Below, piece after piece: positions 1-8,025 of a stretch of 64,000 nucleotides of DNA; the stretch's first letter is position 1, and each line of letters opens with the position of its first letter. This stretch comes from Ignavibacteriales bacterium (GTDB lineage Bacteria > Bacteroidota > Ignavibacteria > Ignavibacteriales > Melioribacteraceae), in the NCBI GenBank assembly GCA_016177735.1, contig JACOUS010000023.1:124001-188000 (forward strand). Reading direction: 5' to 3'. The notes below the pieces were generated by a model that saw only the letters and a list, made by a program, of their open reading frames with translations, made no database searches and was not told where the DNA came from. The position numbers were made by a program, and so were the translations under genes.

Positions 1-1020
1 AATGGAATGAAAGTCGGCGGCTACGAAAAAGACGGCTTTTGGCAGACGGATAGAGTGTACGCGGTTCCGGCAGAAGTTGTGAAAGAAAAATTTGTAACTA
101 TCGCTGTACGCGTTATGGATAATCAGGGCGGCGGAGGTATTTGGGGCGCTGCTGAAAAACTTTTGATACATCCGAAAGATACAGATGAAAAAATTTCACT
201 TGCCGGAAATTGGAAATATCTCCCTATTGCCGAATATGCGAGCGGAAAATTTTTTGTGTTCGGTGCGGCACACGAGGAATTTAATCATCGCCCAAAATTG
301 CCGGTTGATCTTTCTCCATACACACCAAGCGTACTTTACAATGCGATGATAGCTCCGATTGTTCCGTATTCAATAAAAGGTGCAATCTGGTATCAAGGCG
401 AATCGAACACGGACGACTCCGAAGGTTACAAAAAATTATTTCCGTTGATGATAAACAATTGGCGCGATGACTGGAAACAAGATGACTTTCCGTTTTACTT
501 CACGCAGATCGCTCCATTCAAATACAGTACCGGTACGAATTCTCAAAAACTTCGCGAAGCTCAATTTGTTTCTCTCTCCGTTCCAAAAACCGGAATGGCT
601 GTAACGCTCGATATCGGAAATCCCGATAACATTCATCCCGCCAACAAAAAAGATGTGGGCGGACGGCTTGCTTTGTGGGCGCTTAAAAAAGATTACAATA
701 AAAAAAATGTCTGCTCGGGACCGCTGTACAAGTCAATGAAAATAGAAAAGGGAAAAATTATTCTTTCGTTTGAATATGCCGATGGCGGATTGATTTTAAA
801 AGAGAGAGACGGAGAAAACAATTTTACAATTGCCGGTGCCGATAAAATTTTTAAAAAGGCAGAAATAAAAATTGAAGGGAAGAAACTTATCCTTTCGAAC
901 TCTGAAATTTCAGATCCAACTGCTGTACGTTATTGTTGGGATGATATTTCCGAAGGAACGTTATTCAACAACGCCGGTTTGCCGGCTTCATCTTTTCGAA
1001 CCGGCAACTGGAACGAATAA
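1..1020 (+). CDS. Sialate O-acetylesterase (5'-truncated by window edge)
   Basis: The reading frame is open from base 1, and the first visible ATG (base 7) is probably internal, so this is the C-terminal ~340 aa of a protein whose family is usually about 600-650 aa. The motif GAIWYQGESN (about residues 125-134 from base 7) is the hallmark of the SASA carbohydrate-esterase domain. Next comes FTQIAPFKY and a late D-x-x-H segment (NPDNIHPANK), expected to carry the catalytic His. The family removes acetyl groups from sialic acids or from acetylated plant polysaccharides, usually in the periplasm; any signal peptide lies outside the window. The end resembles the C-terminal beta domain of such enzymes. 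No downstream partner is present, since the next gene is on the other strand. The family call is firm; the true substrate cannot be read from the sequence. Confidence 0.85.
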   Translation, partial: NGMKVGGYEKDGFWQTDRVYAVPAEVVKEKFVTIAVRVMDNQGGGGIWGAAEKLLIHPKDTDEKISLAGNWKYLPIAEYASGKFFVFGAAHEEFNHRPKLPVDLSPYTPSVLYNAMIAPIVPYSIKGAIWYQGESNTDDSEGYKKLFPLMINNWRDDWKQDDFPFYFTQIAPFKYSTGTNSQKLREAQFVSLSVPKTGMAVTLDIGNPDNIHPANKKDVGGRLALWALKKDYNKKNVCSGPLYKSMKIEKGKIILSFEYADGGLILKERDGENNFTIAGADKIFKKAEIKIEGKKLILSNSEISDPTAVRYCWDDISEGTLFNNAGLPASSFRTGNWNE

Positions 1021-1064
1021 TTTTTGGTTTTCATAATTACAGCGGAAAAGATTTTAACTTTTTT

Positions 1065-1092
1065 AAAGGATGAAATTTTTATTTCATCCTTT
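1065..1092. repeat. Perfect 12-bp inverted repeat (hairpin)
   Basis: AAAGGATGAAAT at 1065-1076 is followed after TTTT by its exact reverse complement at 1081-1092. It lies 45 bases after the esterase stop and could act as a transcript-end hairpin. No T-run follows it on the + strand (the T-run precedes it), so a canonical intrinsic terminator is not clearly supported. Confidence 0.55.
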
Positions 1093-1146
1093 ATCCGCCT
1101 AAAATCTACAATCTATTTCTCACGTCATATTCCTTTTATCTAATTG

Positions 1147-1349
1147 ACTGGAGTTACGCAAGTTATATTTTTTAATTGCCCCGACATTTATGTCGGGGAG
1201 AAGAATATCCTCCAATATATTGGGCTTTAGCCCAAATTGTCTTAAATGGTGGCTAAAGCCACTTTTTCTTTGTGATTATACTTCCACTCCACGACCTGAA
1301 GGTCGTGGCAATGGAAAGTATCCAAATATGAATTTTGCGTAACTCCAGT
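1147..1349. mobile_element. MITE-like element with 15-bp terminal inverted repeats
   Basis: ACTGGAGTTACGCAA (1147-1161) and its exact reverse complement TTGCGTAACTCCAGT (1335-1349) bound a 203-bp non-coding segment. Inside are four palindromes: 1179-1198 (CCCCGACA...TGTCGGGG), 1220-1235 (TTGGGCTTTAGCCCAA), 1249-1262 (GTGGCTAAAGCCAC) and 1289-1308 (CCACGACCT..AGGTCGTGG). Related palindromes recur near 6340-6425, 17670-17800 and 27870-27965. No transposase is encoded, so mobilisation would have to be in trans. Confidence 0.65.
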
Positions 1350-1591
1350 AATTGATAAGATTTATCAAATTAATAAAAGGATATGATGTTTTTTGTTTAT
1401 CAAAAAGAAGCGATGGCGCAAGCAATTTTAATAACGATATAGAATGATTTGTTAGCATTATATATGAAACCTTCTTAAGGCTGCTGGGGATTAAGTAATT
1501 TTTTATTCTTGAGCCTTTGCACCTTCATTGCGTCCTTGCGTAAAAAAAAATCTCGCAGAGCCGCAGAGAATTAAATCTTTATTATTACCGG

Positions 1592-2983
1592 CTAATTCTT
1601 TGAAAAGACATAAAATAATTTTTTGTTCATCATCTCAGTAATCATCAAAACAATTACCGGAACGTATTCAAGTAGAAGTACAACCCAATATTCCTTCCAC
1701 ATGCCGTGCAGTTGATAATTTAGAATAGTAAAGATTGTCAACGAACTAAAAGCCGCATAAAATAATCCGCTCCATTTTTGTGTTAGCGGTAATAAAACAA
1801 CCAACCACGCAATGTACCATGGATGAACCACCGGCGAGAAAATCATCAATAATAGAACAGCGTAATAGATTTTATCCGTAAAATTCTTTTTGCTGAAATA
1901 GAGCGGCAGTAAGCTTAACGAGAGCAAGATTGTGCAGATTATTCTTGTAGTTTGATTGTTGTGAATAAATGAATTGAACAGATTGAAAACGAAGCCGTTG
2001 AATATCCAATGTTTGGTGTAGATTAAAAATGCTTCGAATGGATTTGATGTAAAGATGTACGGAAGAAATTGAAAAGCGAATGCAATCAATGCAGTCAAAA
2101 CAAATTTTATTTTGCTTGTTAATTTTTCTTCGTTCAGAAAAAAAATAGGAAGCAGTACAATTCCAACCGGTTTAATCGAAAGCGACAACCCGAGAAAGAG
2201 TGCTGATAAAAATTTCTTTTCGTAGGAATAAAAAGTAAGTGCAAGAACAAACAACGGAAGTCCGAAACCGTCAACGTGAGCATCCAATGCAAACTGGAAA
2301 ATTGGGAGAGGGCAGAGCACGTAAAACAGAAGGTATTTCAGATTAATATTTTTTTTCTTCAGTAAAAAGTAGAGTGAAACAAACGTAATTATTTCTGCAA
2401 GCAGAAGGAGAAGTTTATATCCCCAAATATTTTCGCCGCTCAATTTGAAGCCGGTAAAAAAGAGCCATTCGCTTAACGGGAAATAAATTGTCCGCATCTC
2501 CGGGAAATTTACTTTTGCTGGAAGAAGTTCGGAATGATAATTGCTTAGTTTTGGATCGCCGGGTTTGTATTCGTACGGATTGATGCCGGATGCTTGTACT
2601 TTTCCATCCCACATGTATCTGTAAATATCATCCGAAGCGGAAGGCGTTGTATTCACAAAAGAGATTCGAACCAAAAGAAAGAAAACAATGATCGGGATGA
2701 GATGCTCGTTGTGGATTTCAATACGAAAAATTTTTGCGGACAAAATTAAGTAAACAAACGAGCCGAGCAGATAAGTGATTGTGTAATTAACAATCGGCTC
2801 GTACGGAAGTAAATGGTACGCGGCAATTATGCTTGCTAGTAGAAGTGAGAAAGTAGTAATCAATTTTACACCGCTGAAAATATTCATATTGTGTTTGCCG
2901 CTGCCGTAATTTTGAATCGTTCTGTGATGAAATATAATTAATATTTTTGGTGTAATTTTGCGTTTAGAGAAATTTATTTTCAA
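1592..2983 (-). CDS. GT-C-type polytopic membrane glycosyltransferase (GT87/DUF2029-like)
   Basis: This is a highly hydrophobic protein of up to 463 aa with about ten or more predicted membrane segments. The early loop contains the acidic pair in SASDDIYRYMWDGKV followed by GINPY, the arrangement typical of GT-C fold mannosyl/arabinosyltransferases that use polyprenyl-phosphate sugars. Another conserved-looking stretch is SLSIKPVGIVLLPIF. The family adds sugars to lipids or surface glycans in the cytoplasmic membrane; donor and acceptor cannot be deduced. The longest reading starts with TTG at 2983. An internal ATG at 2887 (MNIFSGVK, directly before the first membrane segment) gives a more usual N-terminus and is my preferred start, although neither has a strong Shine-Dalgarno. 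It stands alone on this strand. Confidence 0.7.
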   Translation of the reverse strand: MKINFSKRKITPKILIIFHHRTIQNYGSGKHNMNIFSGVKLITTFSLLLASIIAAYHLLPYEPIVNYTITYLLGSFVYLILSAKIFRIEIHNEHLIPIIVFFLLVRISFVNTTPSASDDIYRYMWDGKVQASGINPYEYKPGDPKLSNYHSELLPAKVNFPEMRTIYFPLSEWLFFTGFKLSGENIWGYKLLLLLAEIITFVSLYFLLKKKNINLKYLLFYVLCPLPIFQFALDAHVDGFGLPLFVLALTFYSYEKKFLSALFLGLSLSIKPVGIVLLPIFFLNEEKLTSKIKFVLTALIAFAFQFLPYIFTSNPFEAFLIYTKHWIFNGFVFNLFNSFIHNNQTTRIICTILLSLSLLPLYFSKKNFTDKIYYAVLLLMIFSPVVHPWYIAWLVVLLPLTQKWSGLFYAAFSSLTIFTILNYQLHGMWKEYWVVLLLEYVPVIVLMITEMMNKKLFYVFSKN

Positions 2984-3024
2984 AACATAAATATCCCAAA
3001 ATTTCCGGTAGAATTTTGTGCCTT

Positions 3025-3079
3025 CTTCGTGTTTCTTCGTGAAATTGAAAATAAAAGAATTACACGAAGGTTCACGAAG
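3025..3079. repeat. Inverted repeat of the cttcgtg / cacgaag type
   Basis: Arms 3025-3041 and 3063-3079 pair at 15 of 17 positions (CTTCGTG..CTTCGTG against CACGAAG..CACGAAG). It sits in the gap between the divergent glycosyltransferase and histidine kinase genes, about 40 bases before the kinase start, so its transcript would form a hairpin in the kinase leader. Confidence 0.6.
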
Positions 3080-3121
3080 AGAAAGATAAAAGTTTGCAGA
3101 TAAGTCGATAGAAATAAAACC

Positions 3122-4954
3122 ATGATTAAATTTTACACAACAAGTTTACGAAGCAAAATACTTCTCGGATTTTCCGTAATTCTTATAATTATGTTTTTTG
3201 CCACGCTGTGGAGCGTCTATAATTTCTCCCGTTTCAATGAGTCTATTAAATTAACAATGCAAAACAATTATTCAAGCATCATTGCCGCCGATAACATGGC
3301 AAAATCTTTGGATGAGTTGTTAAATGCTTTCATTGTTACGTTCAATCAGGATTTCGATTACGGCAAATCACTCTTCGAAAAAAGTCAGGCAGAATTTTAT
3401 TACTGGTACGGCAAAGCGAGGGAAACAGCTTACACGGATCAAGAAAAAACAATTTTGGATTCACTCAATACGCGCTATACTTATTTTATAAAAAGTATCG
3501 GCGAAAGAATACACGATAGATTTTATAATCAGAAGAGCGATATAGCGAAGAATAATTTTTTCATCATTGCCGATGAAATAAAAAAAATCAAAGACCTCAG
3601 CTTCAGGATAATGGAAATTAATCACACGCTGTTGAGTGAAGCTTTAAGTCAAACTAAAGAAATTACACGGACAGCAACTATTTTCATTTTGGTAATATTA
3701 TTCGGGGCAATAGCAGTCAGCATCGTATTTGGTACCAAATTTTCCAACTATGTAGTGCGTCCTTTATTGGAGCTGCACAAATCGGTTGCACACATTACCG
3801 AAGGAAATTTCAGCGAGAGAATTGAAATCGATGAAAACAGCGATGAGTTGAACAGCCTTGCCGATGAATTCAATAAGATGAGCGAAAAACTTCAGAAGTA
3901 TGAAGAACTCAACGTTAGTAAAATTTTCTTCGAGCAGAAAAAATCCGAATTGGTAATCGAAAGCATGAACGAACCGGTGCTGATGATAGATGAAAAGTTC
4001 AACATAATTTTGGCGAACAAGTCATTCAACGAAGCTTTCGGTGATAAACTAAACCAGCTAAATTTTAAGAATATACTCGCCGGGAAAAAACTAGACAGTT
4101 TATACCTGAACGAAGAATTTAGCGATGCTCATTTAAAAGAAGATATAATTACTATTCGAAATAGTGACGGCTCTACAAAATATTTCAAGCTGATTGCGGC
4201 TTCTCTCGAAATTCCGGAAAGTGATTTGAAAGGTTTTGTAATTGTGTTTAATGATATTACAAAGTACCGGGAATTGGATAGAATGAAATCGGAATTTATT
4301 GCCAAAGTTTCGCACGAATTGAAAACGCCGTTGACATCAATGGGGATGGCTCTCGGAATTATGGAAGAAGGTGTAGTTGGTAAATTGACCGAAAGGCAGA
4401 CGGAACTTATTTCATCGATGAAAGAAGATTACGAAAGATTAAATAAGCTTGTTTATGAAATTCTCGAACTGACCAAACTGGAAGCCAGCCGGGAAAGAAT
4501 CAGATTTGAAAAAATTAAAACGCGGAAACTTGCCGAGCACATCAATAAAAAATTTTTAATTCAAGCCGGCGAGAAAAATATCAGGCTCGATATTATTGAT
4601 AACAGCGGCGAAGCGGAAATTAACGGAAGTATCGATCATGTGTTGAGTGCAGTCGAAAATCTTGTTGCAAACTCTCTCCGCTTTACACCGTACGGAGGGG
4701 AAATTACTTACCGGCAAGAAGTTCGCAGCAAAGAATTGATTATCGAAATATCCGATACCGGCATTGGCATTAGCCCGGATAATCTGAAAAAAATATTTGA
4801 TAAATTTATACAGATAGATGATTCATCGCCCGGCAGTCTCGGGCTGGGTCTTTCAATCGCAAAAGAAATTATTGAAATACACAACGGCGAAATAAAAGCT
4901 TTCAGCGATCTCGGCAAAGGGAGTACATTTCAAATTAATTTACCGGCGGCATAA
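3122..4954 (+). CDS. Membrane sensor histidine kinase (HAMP-PAS-HisKA-HATPase)
   Basis: This 610-aa protein has domains in the usual order. There is an N-terminal membrane segment (about 13-33), an extracytoplasmic sensor region of about 150 aa and a second membrane segment (about 184-206). A HAMP linker follows (about 207-260, ending in DEFNKMSEKL), then a PAS-like domain (about 275-385). HisKA carries the phospho-acceptor His398 in KVSHELKTPL, and the ATPase domain has an N box (NLVANSLRFTP), DTGIGIS and GLGLSIAKEI. The layout is like KinB/NtrB-type kinases paired with sigma-54 activators. Its stop overlaps the start of the response regulator (TAATG), so the two form an operon and almost certainly a cognate pair. 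The signal is unknown; the sensor region has no motif I recognise. Confidence 0.9.
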   Translation: MIKFYTTSLRSKILLGFSVILIIMFFATLWSVYNFSRFNESIKLTMQNNYSSIIAADNMAKSLDELLNAFIVTFNQDFDYGKSLFEKSQAEFYYWYGKARETAYTDQEKTILDSLNTRYTYFIKSIGERIHDRFYNQKSDIAKNNFFIIADEIKKIKDLSFRIMEINHTLLSEALSQTKEITRTATIFILVILFGAIAVSIVFGTKFSNYVVRPLLELHKSVAHITEGNFSERIEIDENSDELNSLADEFNKMSEKLQKYEELNVSKIFFEQKKSELVIESMNEPVLMIDEKFNIILANKSFNEAFGDKLNQLNFKNILAGKKLDSLYLNEEFSDAHLKEDIITIRNSDGSTKYFKLIAASLEIPESDLKGFVIVFNDITKYRELDRMKSEFIAKVSHELKTPLTSMGMALGIMEEGVVGKLTERQTELISSMKEDYERLNKLVYEILELTKLEASRERIRFEKIKTRKLAEHINKKFLIQAGEKNIRLDIIDNSGEAEINGSIDHVLSAVENLVANSLRFTPYGGEITYRQEVRSKELIIEISDTGIGISPDNLKKIFDKFIQIDDSSPGSLGLGLSIAKEIIEIHNGEIKAFSDLGKGSTFQINLPAA

Positions 4955-6282
4955 TGCAAAAAGGAAAAGTAATTGTTGTTGACGATGAACAGAATATTTT
5001 AAGAACGATTGAGCTTTCACTCAGTTCGTACGGATATCTTCCCGAAGTTTTTTCGGACCCGGTTAAAGCAATCGAAAGAATAAAGAGCGTCTATTTTGAT
5101 CTTGCGTTTGTTGATCTTAAAATGACTCCGATGAACGGAATTGAAGTACTCGAACAATTAAAAAAAATCTCGCCTGAAACTACTGTTGTGCTGATGACTG
5201 CGCACGGTTCGATTGAAACTGCAGTCGAAGCAATTAAAAAAGGCGCGTACGATTACATTTCGAAACCTTTCACACACAAAGAATTTTTGCACATCATCGA
5301 CCGCGTTTACGAACATCACAAAATGTCGAAGAAAATTATCGGATTGGAATACGAAGTTGATGAAATGCTTGAAGAGCAGACGCTTATTACGATGAATAAA
5401 AATATGCACGAAATTTTGAAGACGGCAAAAAATGTGAGCGGCAGCGATATACCGGTGTTGATTGAAGGCGAAAGCGGAACCGGCAAAGAACTGCTTGCGC
5501 GTTATATTCATTTAAATAGTTCGAGAAAAGACAACCCGCTGATTACTATCAATTGTTCAGCAATTCCTGAAAATCTTTTCGAGAGCGAATTGTTCGGACA
5601 TGTTAGAGGAGCTTTTACAAATGCAATCAAAGATAGAATAGGAAGACTTGAACTTGCAGATACCGGTACAATTTTTCTTGATGAAGTCGCAGAGATTCCC
5701 AAACCGATGCAAGTTAAACTGCTCAGATTTTTACAGAACATGGAATTTGAAAGAGTAGGCGAAAGCATTACACATAAAATTGATATTAGAATTGTGAGCG
5801 CTACAAATAGGAACATCGAAGAAGATATTCAAAGCGGTTCTTTGCGGGATGATTTTTATTACCGCATCGCCGGCGTTAGATTGAAACTTCCGCCGCTGAG
5901 AGAGAGAAAAGATGATATCCCTCTTTTAATCGAGCACTTCATCAAAAAGTATTCGAACGGAAGAGAGCTGACAATTGAAAATGATGTTAACAAATATTTG
6001 ATTGAATATGATTGGCCCGGCAACATCCGGGAATTTGAGAACGTTATTAAAAGGCTGCTCGTGTTTGCCAAAGAAAATTTAATCCGTGTTGATTTTCTTC
6101 CGCTCGAAATAATCGAGTTCAAGCAAAGACAAAGTACTGCATCGCCGCAAAGAATTGAGGAACTTGAAAAACTTCACATATCTGAAGTTTTGAAAATTTC
6201 TCCCACAACAAAAGAAGCCGCAAAAATTTTGGGTATATCGGAAACAACTTTGTGGCGTAAAAGAAAACTCTACGGGTTGTAA
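4954..6282 (+). CDS. NtrC-family sigma-54-dependent response regulator
   Basis: This 442-aa protein has a receiver domain (about 1-120; acidic pair DDEQN, phospho-acceptor Asp54 in FVDLKM, Lys in SKPF) and an AAA+ domain (about 145-370; Walker A GESGTGKE, Walker B-type GTIFLDEVAE, RIVSATNRN, WPGNIREFEN). A Fis-type helix-turn-helix at the C-terminus ends in SETTLWRKRKLYGL. It activates RNA polymerase carrying sigma-54 from upstream enhancers. One oddity is the sigma-54-contacting loop, normally GAFTGA, which reads GAFTNA (residues 219-224). It overlaps the kinase gene by one base. Possible targets, a sigma-54-like promoter and paired dyads, lie directly downstream at 6583-6705, in front of the ExbB/TonB operon. 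Confidence 0.92.
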   Translation: MQKGKVIVVDDEQNILRTIELSLSSYGYLPEVFSDPVKAIERIKSVYFDLAFVDLKMTPMNGIEVLEQLKKISPETTVVLMTAHGSIETAVEAIKKGAYDYISKPFTHKEFLHIIDRVYEHHKMSKKIIGLEYEVDEMLEEQTLITMNKNMHEILKTAKNVSGSDIPVLIEGESGTGKELLARYIHLNSSRKDNPLITINCSAIPENLFESELFGHVRGAFTNAIKDRIGRLELADTGTIFLDEVAEIPKPMQVKLLRFLQNMEFERVGESITHKIDIRIVSATNRNIEEDIQSGSLRDDFYYRIAGVRLKLPPLRERKDDIPLLIEHFIKKYSNGRELTIENDVNKYLIEYDWPGNIREFENVIKRLLVFAKENLIRVDFLPLEIIEFKQRQSTASPQRIEELEKLHISEVLKISPTTKEAAKILGISETTLWRKRKLYGL

Positions 6283-6582
6283 ATCTAAATAGTATGGCAA
6301 TCGACATCTCTCGCAACTAATCATTTCCCAAAAAATTGCCACAACCTTCAGGTTGTGGGATGAAAACAAACTAGTCGCCGGCTTTAGCCGGAGTTGGTTT
6401 TATCAATTGCGGTTTGGCTTAGCCATCCACTCGGGAAAAACCGCACCTTTTCTTTCAACTCTATCCTGCGATGTAAACATCGTGCAATTTAGTTATGCTA
6501 TACTCTCATCAGGTTGTGTCTATTAAAAATATCCTAATAATAATTTTACGTAATCCCATTATTAATTCTACCGCAAATCCAA

Positions 6583-6617
6583 TTTTCATTATGAAAGTAA
6601 TCTTTTCATTTTGAAAG
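6583..6617 (+). promoter_or_regulatory. Two tandem dyads, candidate NtrC-type enhancer (UAS)
   Basis: TTTTCATTATGAAAG (6583-6597) and TTTTCATTTTGAAAG (6603-6617) differ at one base. Each is a near-perfect dyad, and they start exactly 20 bp apart, so they lie on the same face of the helix. They end about 70 bp before the -24 element of the candidate sigma-54 promoter, within the range usual for enhancer sites of NtrC-type activators. That the regulator at 4954-6282 binds them is inference. Confidence 0.5.
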
Positions 6618-6687
6618 CCGCTTAAAATTTTATTCGATCACACTCGACATTTTTCATTCAAAAAAATAGAAAGGAAAAACTCTGCCG

Positions 6688-6705
6688 GTGGCATAATATT
6701 AGCAT
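6688..6705 (+). promoter_or_regulatory. Candidate sigma-54 promoter of the exbB-tonB operon
   Basis: The sequence TGGCATAATATTAGCAT has GG at 6690-6691 and GC at 6702-6703, exactly the GG-N10-GC spacing of -24/-12 promoters. It matches the consensus TGGCAC-N5-TTGC apart from C to T and T to A changes. It lies 50 bp upstream of the exbB start. A perfect 8-bp inverted repeat (CTGCCGGT 6682-6689, ACCGGCAG 6710-6717) straddles it and would form a hairpin or an operator overlapping the promoter. Confidence 0.5.
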
Positions 6706-6752
6706 TACTACCGGCAGATTTATATACACATATAAACAGGAGAAAAATAAAA

Positions 6753-7529
6753 ATGAAACAATCTGCTTTTATCGTTATCCTCTTTTTCATAGCCTTGGTT
6801 GTTGCGATAGGCATTTTCGAATTTGTACTTGGCAACCCGGCAAATTTTAGTGATGTCGCTCGCGAGGTACCGAAATCAGGCAACATTCTTGGTATGACTT
6901 ACGTGGGTGGACCGCTTGTAGCTCTTTTGATTTGTCTTTCGATAATGGTATTCGCAATTATTATTGAAAGAAGTCTTACATTGAAAAAAGCCGCCGGCAA
7001 ACAATCCATTCCTAAATTCTTCAAAAAAGTAGTTGATGAAATCAAAACCGGTCAAATAGAATCAGCAATCAACTCTTGCGATGAACAAAGAGGTTCTGTT
7101 GCAAATGTTTTGAAAGCCGCACTCACACGTTATCAGGAAGTTGCCGCATCCAAATCAACCGTTGATCCTGAAAAACAATTGGTAGAAGTTCAACGCGCAG
7201 TTGAAGAAACAATGATGCTCGAAACCCCGTTATTGGAAAAGAACTTGATTGCTCTTTCAACAATTGCATCAATTGCAACAATGGTTGGTCTTCTCGGAAC
7301 AGTTATTGGGATGATTCGTTCGTTTAAAGCACTTGCACAAGCCGGCGCACCGGATGCACTCGCACTTGCAACCGGTATTTCCGAAGCATTAATCAACACA
7401 GCCGGCGGATTGCTTGCCGCTATTCTCGGTATTGTTGCTTACAACTTCTTCGTTAACAAGGTTGATAATTTCACTTTCCAAATAGACGAAGCTAACTACA
7501 ACGTTATGCAATTATTAAAATCTAAGTGA
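6753..7529 (+). CDS. exbB: MotA/TolQ/ExbB proton channel family protein
   Basis: This is a 258-aa integral membrane protein with an N-terminal membrane segment (about 5-28), a second near 52-72, and a long cytoplasmic stretch. The conserved C-terminal pair follows: LLEKNLIALSTIASIATMVGLLGTVIGMI, then SEALINTAGGLLAAILGIVAYN. The TVIGMI and ALINTAGG signatures are those of ExbB/TolQ. With ExbD it forms the proton-driven motor that energises TonB at the inner membrane. It starts after a clear aacaggagaaa Shine-Dalgarno. It heads an operon with two exbD genes, tonB and three more genes, and is probably driven by the sigma-54-like promoter upstream. The first ~60 residues extend beyond E. coli ExbB, as in Bacteroidota homologues. 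Confidence 0.92.
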   Translation: MKQSAFIVILFFIALVVAIGIFEFVLGNPANFSDVAREVPKSGNILGMTYVGGPLVALLICLSIMVFAIIIERSLTLKKAAGKQSIPKFFKKVVDEIKTGQIESAINSCDEQRGSVANVLKAALTRYQEVAASKSTVDPEKQLVEVQRAVEETMMLETPLLEKNLIALSTIASIATMVGLLGTVIGMIRSFKALAQAGAPDALALATGISEALINTAGGLLAAILGIVAYNFFVNKVDNFTFQIDEANYNVMQLLKSK

Positions 7530-7537
7530 GGTAATAA

Positions 7538-8011
7538 ATGCCGCGCATAAAAAAGAAAAGAGTCTCCATTCGCATAGACATGACTCCGCTGGTGGACGTG
7601 GCGTTTCTGCTTTTAACCTTCTTCATGTTAACAACGCAATTCAAGCCGCCCGAAGAGGTTGAAATCACTTTCCCTTCTTCGCATTCGGAGATCAAACTTC
7701 CGGAATCGAATACTATGCTTGTTTATCTTGGTAAAGATGCCAAATTATTTTTGGGATTCGACTCTGCGATAATGATGGAAAAAATGTTTGGTCAGGCATA
7801 CAAGCTTCGTCAGGCTTCGGAAGTTAAATTAGAAAATCTCGGCGATCTTCTGATCAAAGCAAGAATTTCTAATCCCAAACTTCGTACTATTGTTAAAGCT
7901 GATGCCGCAACCGATTACGGTATAGTTTCGGACGTGATGGATATTCTGCAGAAAGTACAGATAACCAGATTTTCAATGGTTACTAATTTTGAAGTCGATA
8001 AAAAAAGTTAA
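7538..8011 (+). CDS. exbD: Biopolymer transport protein ExbD (first copy)
   Basis: This 157-aa protein has a short basic cytoplasmic start, one membrane helix (about 19-36) and a periplasmic domain. The motif DMTPLVDVAFLLLTFFM carries the Asp that conducts protons in ExbD/TolR proteins. It lies 8 bases after exbB with a gaggtaat ribosome site. The helix region is almost identical to that of the next gene at the DNA level, so the two arose by tandem duplication. The periplasmic parts differ: this copy carries a ~30-residue insert (LGFDSAIMMEKMFGQAYKL...) near the middle. Confidence 0.92.
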   Translation: MPRIKKKRVSIRIDMTPLVDVAFLLLTFFMLTTQFKPPEEVEITFPSSHSEIKLPESNTMLVYLGKDAKLFLGFDSAIMMEKMFGQAYKLRQASEVKLENLGDLLIKARISNPKLRTIVKADAATDYGIVSDVMDILQKVQITRFSMVTNFEVDKKS

Positions 8012-8025
8012 AATAGGAGAATAAC

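Larger units (their letters stand above)
1021..1591. other. Intergenic region filled with palindromic repeats
   Basis: No credible gene lies between the esterase and the minus-strand glycosyltransferase. The region holds a perfect 12-bp inverted repeat (1065-1076 with 1081-1092, loop TTTT), a MITE-like element (1147-1349, listed separately) and, near 1515-1570, a degenerate copy of the 'cttgcgt / cgcagagccgcagag' repeat type common in Bacteroidota-related genomes. A short minus-strand ORF at 1276-1458 overlaps the MITE-like element and is not convincing. Confidence 0.7.
6283..6752. other. Intergenic region: repeat copy, candidate enhancer sites and promoter
   Basis: No gene is seen. The first part (about 6340-6425) is a degenerate copy of the palindromic element found at 1147-1349, in opposite orientation (hairpin CCACAACCTTCAGGTTGTGG, then CCGGCTTTAGCCGG). 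Its far end near 6553 weakly resembles the terminal repeat. The second part holds two dyads (6583-6617) and a sigma-54-like promoter (6688-6705), listed separately. Confidence 0.65.

Noticed and set aside
1065-1092. Intrinsic terminator of the esterase gene
   Set aside because: The stem is perfect but no T-run follows on the + strand, so it was kept as a repeat only.
1276-1458. 60-aa minus-strand ORF near the esterase
   Set aside because: It overlaps the MITE-like element and reads through its palindromes.
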